Shown: positions 26,566-36,413, numbered from the stretch's first letter. The stretch is 64,000 nucleotides of DNA from Chitinophagales bacterium (GCA_019694955.1 JAIBAX010000013.1:1-64000), one strand, 5' to 3'. Translations and numbers: made by a program. Notes: generated by a model from the sequence alone, not told the origin.

Positions 26566-26840
26566 ACTATTTATTTTAGTGGTTAAGAGTAGATATTGTT
26601 ATGTAAATATTAAGGCTATACTTTGGCATAGACATATGTCGTTTCATTTTGGTTGTATCTGTTGATAACTTTATTTAACTAAATTAGATAAAAAAAACAA
26701 AAATATATCAATATTGCTGTTTTTTTCTTTCAGGAATTTTTGACTTTTCAACACTGGAATTTTATTGTTAACTTAATATGCAATTAACATTGTCAATACC
26801 TCAAATATTCGATTTAAATAAATACTTTAGTGGCTAAAAT
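26566..26840. other. AT-rich divergent intergenic region, adhesin/EVE
   Basis: No gene is seen. It must hold the adhesin operon promoter on the minus strand and the EVE gene promoter on the plus strand. TACTTTAG at 26823-26830 is a weak -7 candidate for the latter. No clear operator dyad was found. Confidence 0.5.
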
Positions 26841-27248
26841 ATGAAGAACATGAACTTTTGGTTATTAAAAACAGAACCGCATACTTTCAGTTGGGAGGAT
26901 CTCAAATCTAGGCAATCAGAACCTTGGGATGGAGTTAGAAACTATCAAGCACGCAACTTTATGAAAGAAATAAAGAAAGGTGACTTATGTTTCATCTATC
27001 ACAGTGGCGATGACAAAGCGATTCAGGGTGTTGCTAAGTGTGTAAAAGAATACTACCCCGACCCCACGACAGATGATCCTGCATGGGTTTGTATGGATAT
27101 TGCCTTTCACATGGAAATCAATAAAAAAGTCACACTCAAAGAATTAAAAGAAAATCCAGAGATGAAGGGACTTCTATTGCTTACCCACTCCCGACTTTCT
27201 GTGATGCCCGTAAGTGAGGATATCTGGAATAAAATTTTAGCGCTTTAG
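26841..27248 (+). CDS. EVE domain-containing protein
   Basis: A 135-residue single-domain protein that begins with the family hallmark NFWLLKTEPHTFSWEDL and carries WDGVRNYQARNFM and the GDLCFIYHSG box. EVE domains belong to the PUA-like fold and are thought to bind modified bases in DNA or RNA. The cellular role of stand-alone members is not settled. The family usually starts at MNFWLLKTEP, so the second ATG (26850) may be the true start. Its 3' end overlaps the convergent MFS gene by 12 nt. Confidence 0.93.
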   Translation: MKNMNFWLLKTEPHTFSWEDLKSRQSEPWDGVRNYQARNFMKEIKKGDLCFIYHSGDDKAIQGVAKCVKEYYPDPTTDDPAWVCMDIAFHMEINKKVTLKELKENPEMKGLLLLTHSRLSVMPVSEDIWNKILAL

Positions 27249-28592
27249 ATAGCTGATATCTTTGTAATTTCTCATAACAATAAATGCTAGCAGGGCAGCA
27301 AAGCAACAAAATATTGCCACCATTCTTACTCCTAATGGGTTACTGGGTGATTTACCTAATAATAATAAGGATGGAAAAATAAGACTGGTGAATGCCACGC
27401 CCAATTTCATCATAAATGTTTTTAAGCCATAGTAGCTGGCATTTTTAGCAATGCCAGTTTCTTTAAAATCCTTCTCCGCATTATCTCCTGCCATCGCCAT
27501 TGGTAGAATACCTAAAACTGCCAAAGGATAAATATTTAATAGAACATAGCAAGATATTAAAACAAGTGAAGGCATTGAAATCATGCCCATCGTTGCCGTA
27601 AAGGCATTGCTAAAAATTAAGAATACAAAGGCCGATTGCATCACGTATTTCTTGCCATACTTCACGACCATTTTATCAATAAGTGGATAAAGGATAAAGG
27701 AACCAATACCGCAGCAATACAATACAACCGAGGTAAATAAATTATCCAAACCCATCAGTGCCGTAACAAAATAAGGAACAGCTACCGTAAAAATCTTATT
27801 GGGAAACCAATAAATAAACTCCACCCACACCAATATTCTATAATTTTTGTTCTTCCAAACCTCTTTCAATGTACCAAAAAATCCTACGCTAACAGTAGCG
27901 GAAGGTTGGGAAGTGGATCCATCCTTAACAAATAAAATCGGTAATGACATTAAGGCAAACGCGATGATAGAATACACCAATATGCACCATTGGAAGGCAT
28001 GTTCATTGGTCATCGTTTTTTGAAATACTTTAATACAAATATTAATCGTTTGTCCAATACCAATTCCAAGTGCATAAGCGACCGACAACATCATGATTAG
28101 GTGAAACCTATCTTTTTCGTCTTTTGCCACTTCATTGATGAGCGCATTATAAGGAGTGGTATAGAAACATTTCAGTAAAAATGCCGTTAAAACAGTAACA
28201 GAAAGCCAAATGGTGTTCATCTCTGATAGTCCATCATGTAATGGAAAAAACACCAATGCAGAAACTGTGGCAAATGGCAACACGGATACCGCCATAAAAA
28301 ACTTGCGCTTTCCTATCTTGAAATTCGAACGATCGCTCAGAGATGCAACAATAGGTTCCATAAACGCACTGACGATATAACCCAATGCCGACAATAAACC
28401 AACAATGGTAAATACTTTTCCAACAGCGCCTTGAAAAACAAACTCTTTAAAAAGTGGCTTCCCATCATCCGGAGGAAGATAGAAAAAATATATCAACTCT
28501 GTAAATCCAAAAACAGCTAAACTCCAACCCGTTTGCCCCAAACTGAAAAGCACTTTACTTCCAAAACCTATTTTCTCCGTTGATTTCAACAT
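27237..28592 (-). CDS. MFS transporter, sugar:cation symporter (GPH/MFS_2) type
   Basis: A 451-residue inner-membrane protein with about twelve hydrophobic segments. The opening GFGSKVLFSLGQTGWSLAVFG and the loop SDRSNFKIGKRKFFM are typical of the glycoside-pentoside-hexuronide and MFS_2-like branch. In Bacteroidota such carriers often import sugars or other small solutes with a cation; the substrate cannot be read here. It is transcribed alone, convergent with the EVE gene (12-nt overlap) and divergent from gcvP. Confidence 0.9.
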   Translation of the reverse strand: MLKSTEKIGFGSKVLFSLGQTGWSLAVFGFTELIYFFYLPPDDGKPLFKEFVFQGAVGKVFTIVGLLSALGYIVSAFMEPIVASLSDRSNFKIGKRKFFMAVSVLPFATVSALVFFPLHDGLSEMNTIWLSVTVLTAFLLKCFYTTPYNALINEVAKDEKDRFHLIMMLSVAYALGIGIGQTINICIKVFQKTMTNEHAFQWCILVYSIIAFALMSLPILFVKDGSTSQPSATVSVGFFGTLKEVWKNKNYRILVWVEFIYWFPNKIFTVAVPYFVTALMGLDNLFTSVVLYCCGIGSFILYPLIDKMVVKYGKKYVMQSAFVFLIFSNAFTATMGMISMPSLVLISCYVLLNIYPLAVLGILPMAMAGDNAEKDFKETGIAKNASYYGLKTFMMKLGVAFTSLIFPSLLLLGKSPSNPLGVRMVAIFCCFAALLAFIVMRNYKDISYLKR

Positions 28593-28742
28593 CTTGTATG
28601 CACTATAATTTTCAAATATAATACATTCAATCAGGAATCAACACACCAGCACCAACAATTGGTAGATTAAGTTAATTTTCCCCAGTCGATGGGTAGTTTT
28701 CAACATTCATATAAGGGTAATAATATATTTTTTCTGAAACCT

Positions 28743-28750
28743 TATCTTTG
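28743..28750 (+). promoter_or_regulatory. Promoter -7 element of gcvP
   Basis: TATCTTTG fits TAnnTTTG and lies 16 nt before the gcvP ATG, giving a short leader. No glycine-riboswitch-like leader fits in this space. Confidence 0.6.
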
Positions 28751-28766
28751 AGGAAAATATTCAGGG

Positions 28767-31637
28767 ATGTTTGCAAGTTCAAGTTTTCAAAGTCGTCATA
28801 TTGGTCCAAATGAAAGAGAATTAGAAACCATGTTACAATCAATAGGTGTTGATTCATTAGATGCACTTATCACGGAAACTGTCCCCTCATCTATTCGCTT
28901 ACGTCAACCACTTTCTGTTGGTGCCGGTCTTTCTGAGCATGATTATCTTATGCAGTTGAAGGAAATCAGCATGAAGAATAAAGTTGCTACCAATTTTATA
29001 GGGATGGGTTACTATGGCACAATAGTACCTGGAGTTATACAACGGAATATTTTTGAAAACCCGGGTTGGTATACGCAATATACTCCGTATCAGGCGGAGA
29101 TTTCTCAAGGGAGATTAGAAGCACTTTTGAACTTCCAAACCATGATTTCAGATTTGACTGGGTTACCGGTATCAAATGCATCCTTATTAGATGAAGCTAC
29201 AGCGGCGTCTGAAGCTATGCTCATGCTTTTTCAACAAAAGAATAAGAAATCGAAGACAAATGAATTCAACAAAATATTTGTTGCGAAAGATGTTTTTCCT
29301 CAAACCGTAGAAGTACTCAGAAACAAAGCCAATACCTACCACATTGATATCGTTATTGACGATATAGAGAATTTTGTTCCCGACAATACTTATTTTGCTA
29401 TTCTTGTTCAGTATCCGGGCATGTTGGGTAAAATCCACGACCTTTCCGGAATCATTGAACAAGCTAAAGCAGCAGATATTTATGTGGTCATGGCAGCAGA
29501 TATTCTAAGCCTTGCCCTTTTAACACCACCCGGAGAATTAGGTGCCGATGTTGCAATTGGAAACACACAACGTTTCGGCGTACCAATGGGCTTTGGTGGC
29601 CCTCATGCGGCATACTTTGCTTGCAAAGAGGAATTTATTCGCCAAATTCCCGGTAGGTTAATTGGTGTGTCTGTAGATAAAAATGGCAACAAGGCATTGA
29701 GGATGGCACTTCAAACCAGAGAACAACACATCAAAAGGGACAAAGCAACATCCAATATATGTACGGCACAAGCACTGTTAGCCATCATGGCGAGTATGTA
29801 TGCCGTATACCATGGTCCAAAAGGTATTAGAGATATTGCCACAAACGTTCATTTTAAAACGGTACAACTTGCCAGCGAATTAAAGAAACTTGGCTATCAA
29901 CAGCTCAACCAATATTTCTTTGACACCTTACATGTGCAAACCACACCAGAAGAAGCTCATCAGATTCAATTTCTTTGCGAGGTAGCAGAAATAAACCTGC
30001 ATTATCTTACCGATGGCACTATCTCTATTAGCATCGATGAAACTACCGGAAAAGAAGACTTGGACAAACTGGTAAAAGTTTTAGCACAAGCAAAAGGTAT
30101 TGTAGACTACACCACCACACTTTTAGAAGACCCTGCCTATCAGTTGCCAGACACCTTAAAAAGAAATGCACCTTTTTTAGCGCATCCGGTTTTTAATACT
30201 TACCATTCTGAAACAGAGATGTTGAGGTATCTTAAGAGACTAGAAAATAAAGATTTGTCTCTAACGCTTTCTATGATTCCATTAGGGAGTTGTACCATGA
30301 AGCTAAATGCTTCCACAGAAATGATACCTTTGAGTTGGTCGCATTTTTCGAGTATACATCCATTTGCACCGGAAGAGCAAACATTGGGATATAGACAAAT
30401 CATTGAGGAATTAGAAAACGATCTCTGTCAGATAACCGGGTTTGATGCATGTTCCTTACAACCCAACTCTGGAGCGCAGGGAGAGTATGCCGGATTAATG
30501 GTTATTAGGGCATATCACCATGATAGGGGTGATAAACATCGCAATATTGCTTTAATACCTGCTTCTGCACACGGTACCAACCCCGCTAGTGCTGCAATTG
30601 CTGGCATGAATATCGTGGTAGTTGCCTGTGATGAAATGGGCAATATCAATGTTGAGGATTTAAAAGAAAAGGCTGCTCAATATAAAGAAAATCTCTCTTG
30701 CCTAATGGTCACCTACCCTTCTACCCATGGTGTTTTCGAGGAATCAATTATAGAAATTTGTGAGATTATACATCAATATGGTGGAAAAGTATATATGGAT
30801 GGTGCCAATATGAATGCGCAGGTTGGACTCACCTCGCCTGCTAATATTGGTGCAGATGTGTGCCATTTAAACTTACATAAGACGTTTGCCATTCCACATG
30901 GCGGCGGCGGACCGGGCATGGGTCCTATTTGTGTAAAAGAAGATCTAGCGCCTTATTTACCGGGAAATCCGATCGTAAAAACAGGAGGTGCAAAAGCTAT
31001 TCCTGCCATTTCTGCAGCACCTTGGGGAAGTGCCAGTATTTTACTGATTTCTTATGCATATATAAAATTATTAGGGTCGGAAGGCCTTACAAATGCCACC
31101 CGTTATGCCATATTAAATGCTAACTATCTAAAGTCAAAATTAGAAAAAGACTATTCCATACTTTATACTGGACATAACGACAGGGTTGCACACGAATTTA
31201 TTGTAGATATCAGACCATTAAAAGCATTGTCCGGTATTGACGCGGTGGATATTGCCAAGCGATTGATGGACTATGGGTTTCATGCGCCAACGGTATCCTT
31301 CCCGGTAGCAGGCACCCTCATGATCGAACCAACGGAAAGCGAGGGTATCAAAGAACTTGACCGTTTGGCGGAAGCCATGCTGTCCATCCGTAGAGAAATC
31401 CAAGAAGTAATGGATGGCAAGTACCCACCAGATAATAATCCGGTTATGCAGGCGCCACATACTGCCAATGAGTTATGTATTGGCGAATGGAATCATCCTT
31501 ACTCAAGAGAAGAAGCGGCATTTCCGGTAAATTACCTCCAGCAATGGAAATTCTGGCCTTCCGTAGCAAAAATCGACAACACTTACGGAGACAGGAATCT
31601 GGTATGCACTTGCCCTCCTATTGAGGACTATATGTAA
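28767..31637 (+). CDS. gcvP: Glycine dehydrogenase (aminomethyl-transferring), P protein
   Basis: A full-length 956-residue P protein of the glycine cleavage system. It decarboxylates glycine with pyridoxal phosphate and passes the aminomethyl group to the lipoyl arm of the H protein. It is a single-chain enzyme with two homologous halves. The N-terminus has FQSRHIGPNE, and the catalytic-half PLP Lys lies in LHKTFAIPHGGGGPG (about K705). GcvT and GcvH are not next to it, as is usual in this phylum. The short leader leaves no room for a riboswitch. Confidence 0.98.
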   Translation: MFASSSFQSRHIGPNERELETMLQSIGVDSLDALITETVPSSIRLRQPLSVGAGLSEHDYLMQLKEISMKNKVATNFIGMGYYGTIVPGVIQRNIFENPGWYTQYTPYQAEISQGRLEALLNFQTMISDLTGLPVSNASLLDEATAASEAMLMLFQQKNKKSKTNEFNKIFVAKDVFPQTVEVLRNKANTYHIDIVIDDIENFVPDNTYFAILVQYPGMLGKIHDLSGIIEQAKAADIYVVMAADILSLALLTPPGELGADVAIGNTQRFGVPMGFGGPHAAYFACKEEFIRQIPGRLIGVSVDKNGNKALRMALQTREQHIKRDKATSNICTAQALLAIMASMYAVYHGPKGIRDIATNVHFKTVQLASELKKLGYQQLNQYFFDTLHVQTTPEEAHQIQFLCEVAEINLHYLTDGTISISIDETTGKEDLDKLVKVLAQAKGIVDYTTTLLEDPAYQLPDTLKRNAPFLAHPVFNTYHSETEMLRYLKRLENKDLSLTLSMIPLGSCTMKLNASTEMIPLSWSHFSSIHPFAPEEQTLGYRQIIEELENDLCQITGFDACSLQPNSGAQGEYAGLMVIRAYHHDRGDKHRNIALIPASAHGTNPASAAIAGMNIVVVACDEMGNINVEDLKEKAAQYKENLSCLMVTYPSTHGVFEESIIEICEIIHQYGGKVYMDGANMNAQVGLTSPANIGADVCHLNLHKTFAIPHGGGGPGMGPICVKEDLAPYLPGNPIVKTGGAKAIPAISAAPWGSASILLISYAYIKLLGSEGLTNATRYAILNANYLKSKLEKDYSILYTGHNDRVAHEFIVDIRPLKALSGIDAVDIAKRLMDYGFHAPTVSFPVAGTLMIEPTESEGIKELDRLAEAMLSIRREIQEVMDGKYPPDNNPVMQAPHTANELCIGEWNHPYSREEAAFPVNYLQQWKFWPSVAKIDNTYGDRNLVCTCPPIEDYM

Positions 31638-31833
31638 TATTATATTACTTTTGTGATTAGTTGCTATCATTCATTTTACTCAATGGCAAAAACCTCTTAC
31701 GTGTTGGTTTATGTTTAACCCAGTGACGTGGAAAAGAAATTCGAGCCTTGGCAATATTTTTTAACAAATTAACATTAACTTTACTATTAATACCTAAAAA
31801 GGTATCAGATTTGATTAATATCAAATAAAAAGT

Positions 31834-32421
31834 ATGGAACACTTATTGAGTATTTGTATGGGAATTGCTCTAGCCGCCTGTTGTGGATTTAGGGTTTTTG
31901 TTCCCTTATTGGTAGCGAGTATTGGAACAAAATTTGGCATCATCCCTGCACATAGTGGATTTGAGTGGTTGGGTACTTGGACAGCGATGAGTATATTCGG
32001 AACCGCCTCTATTTTAGAAATTGGCGCATATTATGTTCCTGTTGTGGATCACTTTTTAGATACACTCACAACGCCCTTATCGATGATTGCTGGAACGGCG
32101 TTGGCATCTTCATTTTTTACAGATTTTTTTGAAGGCATTCCTGCATTAAAATGGGTATTAGGCGTTATAGTAGGTGGCGGCAGTGCCGGGATGGTACAGG
32201 CTGGAACGGCTATGGCTAGGGTTGGCTCAACGACTACCACTGCAGGGCTGGGAAACCCCATTTTGTCTACCATCGAAAATGTAATGTCTATATTTTTTTC
32301 TGCACTTTCGTTATTGATACCTATTATTGTAGGGATTGTTTTTGTATTTGCCTTCTTATTAATAGGGTGGCTTTTAATAAGAAAATTCTCTAAAAAACAA
32401 ACACTTAAAACAGCTTTGTAA
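31834..32421 (+). CDS. DUF4126 family membrane protein
   Basis: A 195-residue protein with four or five hydrophobic segments and a Gly/Ala/Thr-rich middle (GGGSAGMVQAGTAMARVGSTTT), the pattern of DUF4126. The function is unknown. The N-terminal stretch LLSICMGIALAACCGFRVFVPLL is a membrane segment rather than a cleaved signal. It is followed 33 nt later by mscL, and the two may share a transcript ending at the strong hairpin at 32892. Confidence 0.85.
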   Translation: MEHLLSICMGIALAACCGFRVFVPLLVASIGTKFGIIPAHSGFEWLGTWTAMSIFGTASILEIGAYYVPVVDHFLDTLTTPLSMIAGTALASSFFTDFFEGIPALKWVLGVIVGGGSAGMVQAGTAMARVGSTTTTAGLGNPILSTIENVMSIFFSALSLLIPIIVGIVFVFAFLLIGWLLIRKFSKKQTLKTAL

Positions 32422-32454
32422 TCAACTTATTCAATCACTATAAACACTTTAAAA

Positions 32455-32874
32455 ATGGGAATGTTAAAAGAATTTAAGGAATTTGCAATGAAAGGCAATC
32501 TGGTTGACATGGCCGTTGCATTCGTCATGGGAGGCGCTTTTGGCGCAGTTTCGAAGAACTTTATTGATGGAATTGTTATGCCGCCTATCAGCCTAATTAC
32601 AGGTGGAGACATGAGTTCCATGAAGATGGTCTTAAGAAAAAGCGTTGATGCAATTGTAGATGCTAATGGAACTGAAACTGCAGCTGCGGTATCCGAAGTA
32701 GCTATTAAATATGGAGATTTCATCTCCGCATTGATCAATTTTATTATTGTTGCCTTTGTAATGTTTTTAGTTGTTAAAGCGCAAAACGCTTCTAAAAAAC
32801 CTGTAGTAGAAGCTCCGGCAGGACCTACACAAGAGCAGTTATTAGCAGAAATCCGTGATTTATTGAAAAAGTAA
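32455..32874 (+). CDS. mscL: Large-conductance mechanosensitive channel MscL
   Basis: A 139-residue channel subunit with the family N-terminus (LKEFKEFAMKGNLVDMAVAFVMGGAFG), a TM1 rich in Gly/Ala, a periplasmic loop, a second membrane helix (FISALINFIIVAFVMFLVV) and a basic/acidic C-terminal helix. It opens under membrane tension to release solutes during hypo-osmotic shock. The length is typical. A strong terminator follows 18 nt after the stop. Confidence 0.97.
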   Translation: MGMLKEFKEFAMKGNLVDMAVAFVMGGAFGAVSKNFIDGIVMPPISLITGGDMSSMKMVLRKSVDAIVDANGTETAAAVSEVAIKYGDFISALINFIIVAFVMFLVVKAQNASKKPVVEAPAGPTQEQLLAEIRDLLKK

Positions 32875-32891
32875 TTAATCATTTTAGATTG

Positions 32892-32927
32892 AAAAATGGC
32901 TGCCTCATGAATGAGGCAGCCATTTTT
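32892..32927 (+). terminator. Intrinsic terminator after mscL
   Basis: A perfect 16-bp stem (AAAAATGGCTGCCTCA and complement) with a TGAA loop is followed by a T-tract. Confidence 0.93.
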
Positions 32928-32993
32928 TATTACTGGCCATAAATGCTGTACAATTTGGAATAAAAGTTGCTAACTTTAAACAAAATATTCAAT

Positions 32994-33692
32994 ATGAGAA
33001 TTTTTACATGGTCTTTTTTATTTCTATTTCACTTCAAAACATTTGCTACAGAGCCCAAGCTGCTGAAAAATGTGGTATTAACTTATAAAACCGAATTAGG
33101 CACTTCAATACCTGAAATGCAACAACTTGTGAAAAATTTTGCCCAAAATCAAATCACACTTATAATAAAGGATGACTGGTACATGAAAACAGAGACATCC
33201 GGACAAAATCAAGGTACCGTTTTGGTGGATAACAAAAATAAAAATGCTTATATCATTTATGATAAAACACAAGAGGTAGAAAAAGCTACCTACTGGACAG
33301 TAGATGGAGTAGAAGGCAATGTCGATGCCTTTATTCCGGATTCCAGAAAAACATTATTAAACAGTTCAAATGAACGTGATACTATATTAGGATACCCCTG
33401 TATTAAATATGAAGTCGTTAAATCATCCTATAAAAGTCCAACAGTAAGCAGTATGTATATATGGGTGACAGATTCCATAGAGATTCCGCAAACGAGATAT
33501 GAAATTAGCTCTAAAACAAAAGTAGTCTCACCTATTATTCCAGAGGCCATCCCTGTTAGTGGGGTTGTGTTGAAATTAGCTGCAACAGAAAACAATATAA
33601 CGCTAACCTATACGGCAACATCCCTCTCAACGAAGCCCATTGTGGAAGAAACATTTAACATACCAGAAGCTTACACAAAAATTGGCTTCTGA
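32994..33692 (+). CDS. Hypothetical secreted protein, DUF4412-like
   Basis: From the ATG at 32994 the protein has 232 residues, with a signal peptide (FTWSFLFLFHFKTFA) and a mostly beta mature part. The order of motifs (a beta-strand ending TETSGQ, then TVLVDNKNKNAYIIYD, then DTILGYPCIKYEV and MYIWVTDSIEIP) resembles DUF4412 and related periplasmic proteins of unknown function. A TTG at 32967 is in frame but the ATG follows a TAnnTTTA -7-like element (TAACTTTA), favouring 32994. It is convergent with the next gene. Confidence 0.72.
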   Translation: MRIFTWSFLFLFHFKTFATEPKLLKNVVLTYKTELGTSIPEMQQLVKNFAQNQITLIIKDDWYMKTETSGQNQGTVLVDNKNKNAYIIYDKTQEVEKATYWTVDGVEGNVDAFIPDSRKTLLNSSNERDTILGYPCIKYEVVKSSYKSPTVSSMYIWVTDSIEIPQTRYEISSKTKVVSPIIPEAIPVSGVVLKLAATENNITLTYTATSLSTKPIVEETFNIPEAYTKIGF

Positions 33693-33701
33693 TGCCCAAC
33701 A

Positions 33702-34403
33702 TTAGTTGAGTATCCATTTGTACAAATTAGGCGGAAATTTATTGCCTGCATCTTTATTTAATTGCTCCGCCACAGCGTGCAGACAAATCATTACCTTCTT
33801 AAAATTGTCTTTCGACTCCATAGAAAATAAGAAATATAATCCTCCAATTTTATCTCTAAGTAATGCATATTCATCTGAAGGAGAAGAAAATCTTGCATAG
33901 TATTTTAAATATTCATAAAAAGCTGCCTGCGCATTTTTATAGGCGGCTGCACCACCATTGACATACTTTACAAAAATTGGCGAAGCAGCATATCCTTTGT
34001 CAAAAAATAAAAGGTTGGCAAGTGTATCTGCCGGACTCGTTAAAATAGCCCTCGACTTAAACCAAGAAAATACCTTCTTCGCAGCAGGATAAATGGCATT
34101 TTCAAAGATTAACTGTGGATATTTCGGGTTTTGTACTGCCGGTTCAACAATAAATTTCTTATCATATCCAATGAACATATTCAACAGGCGATTTTCAGCA
34201 GAATCAATTATTCTGTCTTTATAAATGGCCACGCAAATATCTTCCGCATTCAATTCTCCAAACTGCGTCTTGCCCATTTCGAATTTATTGGAAACCAATG
34301 CATTGTAAACAGTCTGATTGACCGACTTTACTTTCGGTTCATTCTGAGCAAAAATAGCCATCTGTGATACCAGACTAAAAAACAACAAACAAAATAACCT
34401 CAT
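33702..34403 (-). CDS. Hypothetical secreted protein, 233 residues
   Basis: Signal peptide (LFCLLFFSLVSQMAIFA) followed by a soluble mature domain that looks mainly helical, with several Tyr/Phe-rich patches such as AAFYEYLKYYARFSS. I do not recognise a family. It is a single gene, divergent from the DUF4919-like gene and convergent with the DUF4412-like one. Its likely place is the periplasm. Confidence 0.65.
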   Translation of the reverse strand: MRLFCLLFFSLVSQMAIFAQNEPKVKSVNQTVYNALVSNKFEMGKTQFGELNAEDICVAIYKDRIIDSAENRLLNMFIGYDKKFIVEPAVQNPKYPQLIFENAIYPAAKKVFSWFKSRAILTSPADTLANLLFFDKGYAASPIFVKYVNGGAAAYKNAQAAFYEYLKYYARFSSPSDEYALLRDKIGGLYFLFSMESKDNFKKVMICLHAVAEQLNKDAGNKFPPNLYKWILN

Positions 34404-34501
34404 ATAGTTTTTACAGCTAAAACGGCAAAAAAGATGCCATGATTATATATGCAAAGTTAAAAAAGTATAGCACCTTTTGTTTACAAGTCTTGTAATTTGG
34501 T

Positions 34502-34509
34502 TATATTTG
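34502..34509 (+). promoter_or_regulatory. Promoter -7 element of the DUF4919-like gene
   Basis: TATATTTG lies 12 nt before the ATG at 34522. A TTTG word at 34476-34479 could serve as a -33 element. This element falls inside the longer frame opened by a TTG at 34477, so it supports the later start. Confidence 0.6.
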
Positions 34510-34521
34510 ATAAAAAAAAGA

Positions 34522-35190
34522 ATGAGATATATTATACTACTTCTTATATTTTTGATGGGTATTTTTAAAATAAATGCGCAACACATTTCTAATATAGACA
34601 TGGATTCCATTGCATATGCCATCAAAGATTCTTCATCCCCCAATTATTATCCACTGTTGCTCGCCACTTTCCTAAAGAATCAAGATACAATAGATATTGA
34701 GTTTGACAGCCTCTCGGCAGAAGGCTATACACATTTGTATTATGGTTGGTATTTTCAGGATGGATACAAACCAAATGCCGAGGAAACAGAAAATGAGTCA
34801 AAATTCTTAGATTTATATCACAATAATCAATATGCTGAGGCAATTCCTTTTGGTGAATTAGCCGTTCTGGAAAGTCCGGTGAACATCGTTTTATTACATA
34901 AATTAGCCCTTGCAGGAAATTATACCGGCAATGCTACTGTATTTTGGAATTATTATAGGAAATATATACGATTGTTGCAAGCCATTAAATCTAGTGGAGA
35001 TGGTAAAACTGCCAATACTGCTTTTGTTGTCATCAATGTTTATGACGAGTATGAAGTACTTTCAGATTTCGAACTTAAGAAAGACAAACAAAGTGAGGAA
35101 AACGGCTGTGACAAATTCACCATCAGACAACCTAATGAATTAAATACCAGTGTATTGTTTTTCAACAAAACGCTTACAATAAAAGAATAA
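34522..35190 (+). CDS. DUF4919 family secreted protein
   Basis: A 222-residue protein with a signal peptide (YIILLLIFLMGIFKINAQ). The mature part matches DUF4919 by pattern: YYPLLLATFL near the start, YTHLYYGWYFQDGY in the middle, then a helical NNQYAEAIPFGELA segment and a C-terminal domain with VINVYDEYEVL. Function unknown; the TPR-like middle suggests protein contacts in the periplasm. The ATG start is chosen from the signal peptide and the promoter element just upstream. Confidence 0.8.
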   Translation: MRYIILLLIFLMGIFKINAQHISNIDMDSIAYAIKDSSSPNYYPLLLATFLKNQDTIDIEFDSLSAEGYTHLYYGWYFQDGYKPNAEETENESKFLDLYHNNQYAEAIPFGELAVLESPVNIVLLHKLALAGNYTGNATVFWNYYRKYIRLLQAIKSSGDGKTANTAFVVINVYDEYEVLSDFELKKDKQSEENGCDKFTIRQPNELNTSVLFFNKTLTIKE

Positions 35191-35243
35191 ATGCTTTATA
35201 AGTGATATATCTATAATGATTCCACTCTCCTATTTTGGCTTTT

Positions 35244-35273
35244 AGCAAATATTTTTTTGAAAAAATATTTGCT
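35244..35273 (+). terminator. Intrinsic terminator after the DUF4919-like gene
   Basis: A 13-bp stem (AGCAAATATTTTT with its complement AAAAATATTTGCT) and TTGA loop are followed by TTTT. It lies 54 nt past the stop. Confidence 0.7.
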
Positions 35274-35344
35274 TTTGAACTTTTTCCTGCACATATTTGT
35301 ATATAATTATGATATCATTTTAGTATCATTTAAAAACAAACATT

Positions 35345-36205
35345 ATGGAAAATGAAAAAGTAATTAAAGCACCATCGGGATATTTGATGTTGTTGCTTTC
35401 ATTTGGGTTAATGACCATTGGTGGTCTGAATTTCTTAGGTGGATGGTTTCCTATTGCCATTGGAATTGTAGTTCTGGTTATTGGTTTCTTTATTTTATTG
35501 GGATTTATGGCCATTGAGCCAAATTCTAGCCGTGTATTGACGCTTTTTGGCAAGTATGTAGGAACTGTTAAAGACAATGGATTTAGGTGGGTAAATCCAT
35601 TTAATTCGGTGAAGAAAATTTCCCTTCGAGCCAGAAATCTTGAAACTGCGCAACTTAAGGTAAATGATAAGCAAGGTAATCCTATTATCATTGGTGCTGT
35701 GGTTGTTTGGAAAGTGGAAAATACATTTAAAGCAGCGTTTGATGTAGAAAACTACGAGCATTTTGTAGCCATCCAAAGTGAATCTGCCTTGCGAAAATTA
35801 ACGATGGCATATAGTTATGATCATTTCGAAGATGAGCAAGCAGAAATTACTTTGCGTTCAAATTCTGTTGAAATCAATCATATGTTGGAGCATGAAATCA
35901 GTGAAAGGCTCACTATTGCCGGCATTAAAGTTGTGGAAGCACGTATCAGCCATTTGGCTTATTCTCCTGAAATAGCTAGCTCCATGTTACAACGCCAACA
36001 AGCTACCGCAGTTGTGGCAGCACGTGCTAAAATCGTAGAAGGGGCCGTAGGAATGGTTGAAATGGCTTTGGATGCACTCAGCAAGAAAGAAATTGTTCAT
36101 TTGGATGAAGATAAAAAAGCAACCATGGTCAGCAATCTATTAGTTGTTTTATGCTCTGACAAATCTGCAAGTCCCGTAGTAAATACAGGAACATTGAATC
36201 AATAA
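35345..36205 (+). CDS. SPFH domain (band 7/prohibitin-like) protein
   Basis: A 286-residue membrane-associated protein with two N-terminal hydrophobic segments ([14 protein letters not shown] and [17 protein letters not shown]), then an SPFH domain ([29 protein letters not shown]) and a C-terminal helical region ([22 protein letters not shown]). SPFH proteins oligomerise on membranes and organise microdomains or control membrane proteases. A small ribbon-helix-helix gene follows 11 nt downstream and ends at a terminator, so the two form an operon. Confidence 0.93.
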   Translation: MENEKVIKAPSGYLMLLLSFGLMTIGGLNFLGGWFPIAIGIVVLVIGFFILLGFMAIEPNSSRVLTLFGKYVGTVKDNGFRWVNPFNSVKKISLRARNLETAQLKVNDKQGNPIIIGAVVVWKVENTFKAAFDVENYEHFVAIQSESALRKLTMAYSYDHFEDEQAEITLRSNSVEINHMLEHEISERLTIAGIKVVEARISHLAYSPEIASSMLQRQQATAVVAARAKIVEGAVGMVEMALDALSKKEIVHLDEDKKATMVSNLLVVLCSDKSASPVVNTGTLNQ

Positions 36206-36216
36206 GGTTGATTTAC

Positions 36217-36402
36217 ATGGAAAAGAAGAACTTAATACTCCGCATCAATGCCGAAACACATAAAGCACTTGAAAAATGGGCATCGGACGAATTCCGAAGC
36301 CTAAACGGTCAGCTTGAATGGATCATTCATAAGGCATTAACAGATGCGCGAAGGTTAAAGAAAAATGAAGATGACGCAACAAAGAAGAAGGAAGGTCAAT
36401 GA
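36217..36402 (+). CDS. Arc-like ribbon-helix-helix protein
   Basis: A 61-residue basic protein whose pattern (LILRINAETHKALEKWASDEFRS, then NGQLEWIIHKAL) is that of an Arc/MetJ ribbon-helix-helix DNA-binding dimer. The first strand would carry the DNA-contacting residues. The ATG at 36217 fits better than a TTG at 36208. It lies 11 nt after the SPFH gene, so it may regulate that operon or couple it to DNA; no operator is obvious. It is not paired with a toxin-like gene. Its stop codon sits inside the terminator hairpin. Confidence 0.83.
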   Translation: MEKKNLILRINAETHKALEKWASDEFRSLNGQLEWIIHKALTDARRLKKNEDDATKKKEGQ

Positions 36403-36413
36403 CCTTCCTTCTT
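36385..36413 (+). terminator. Terminator overlapping the stop codon
   Basis: A 13-bp stem (AAGAAGGAAGGTC and complement) with a 3-nt loop that includes the first base of the stop codon, followed by TGTTTATTG. The hairpin begins within the coding sequence of the ribbon-helix-helix gene. Confidence 0.75.

Noticed and set aside
28751-28766. Glycine riboswitch ahead of gcvP
   Set aside because: The leader after the promoter element is too short, and no paired glycine-aptamer pattern was seen in the divergent spacer.
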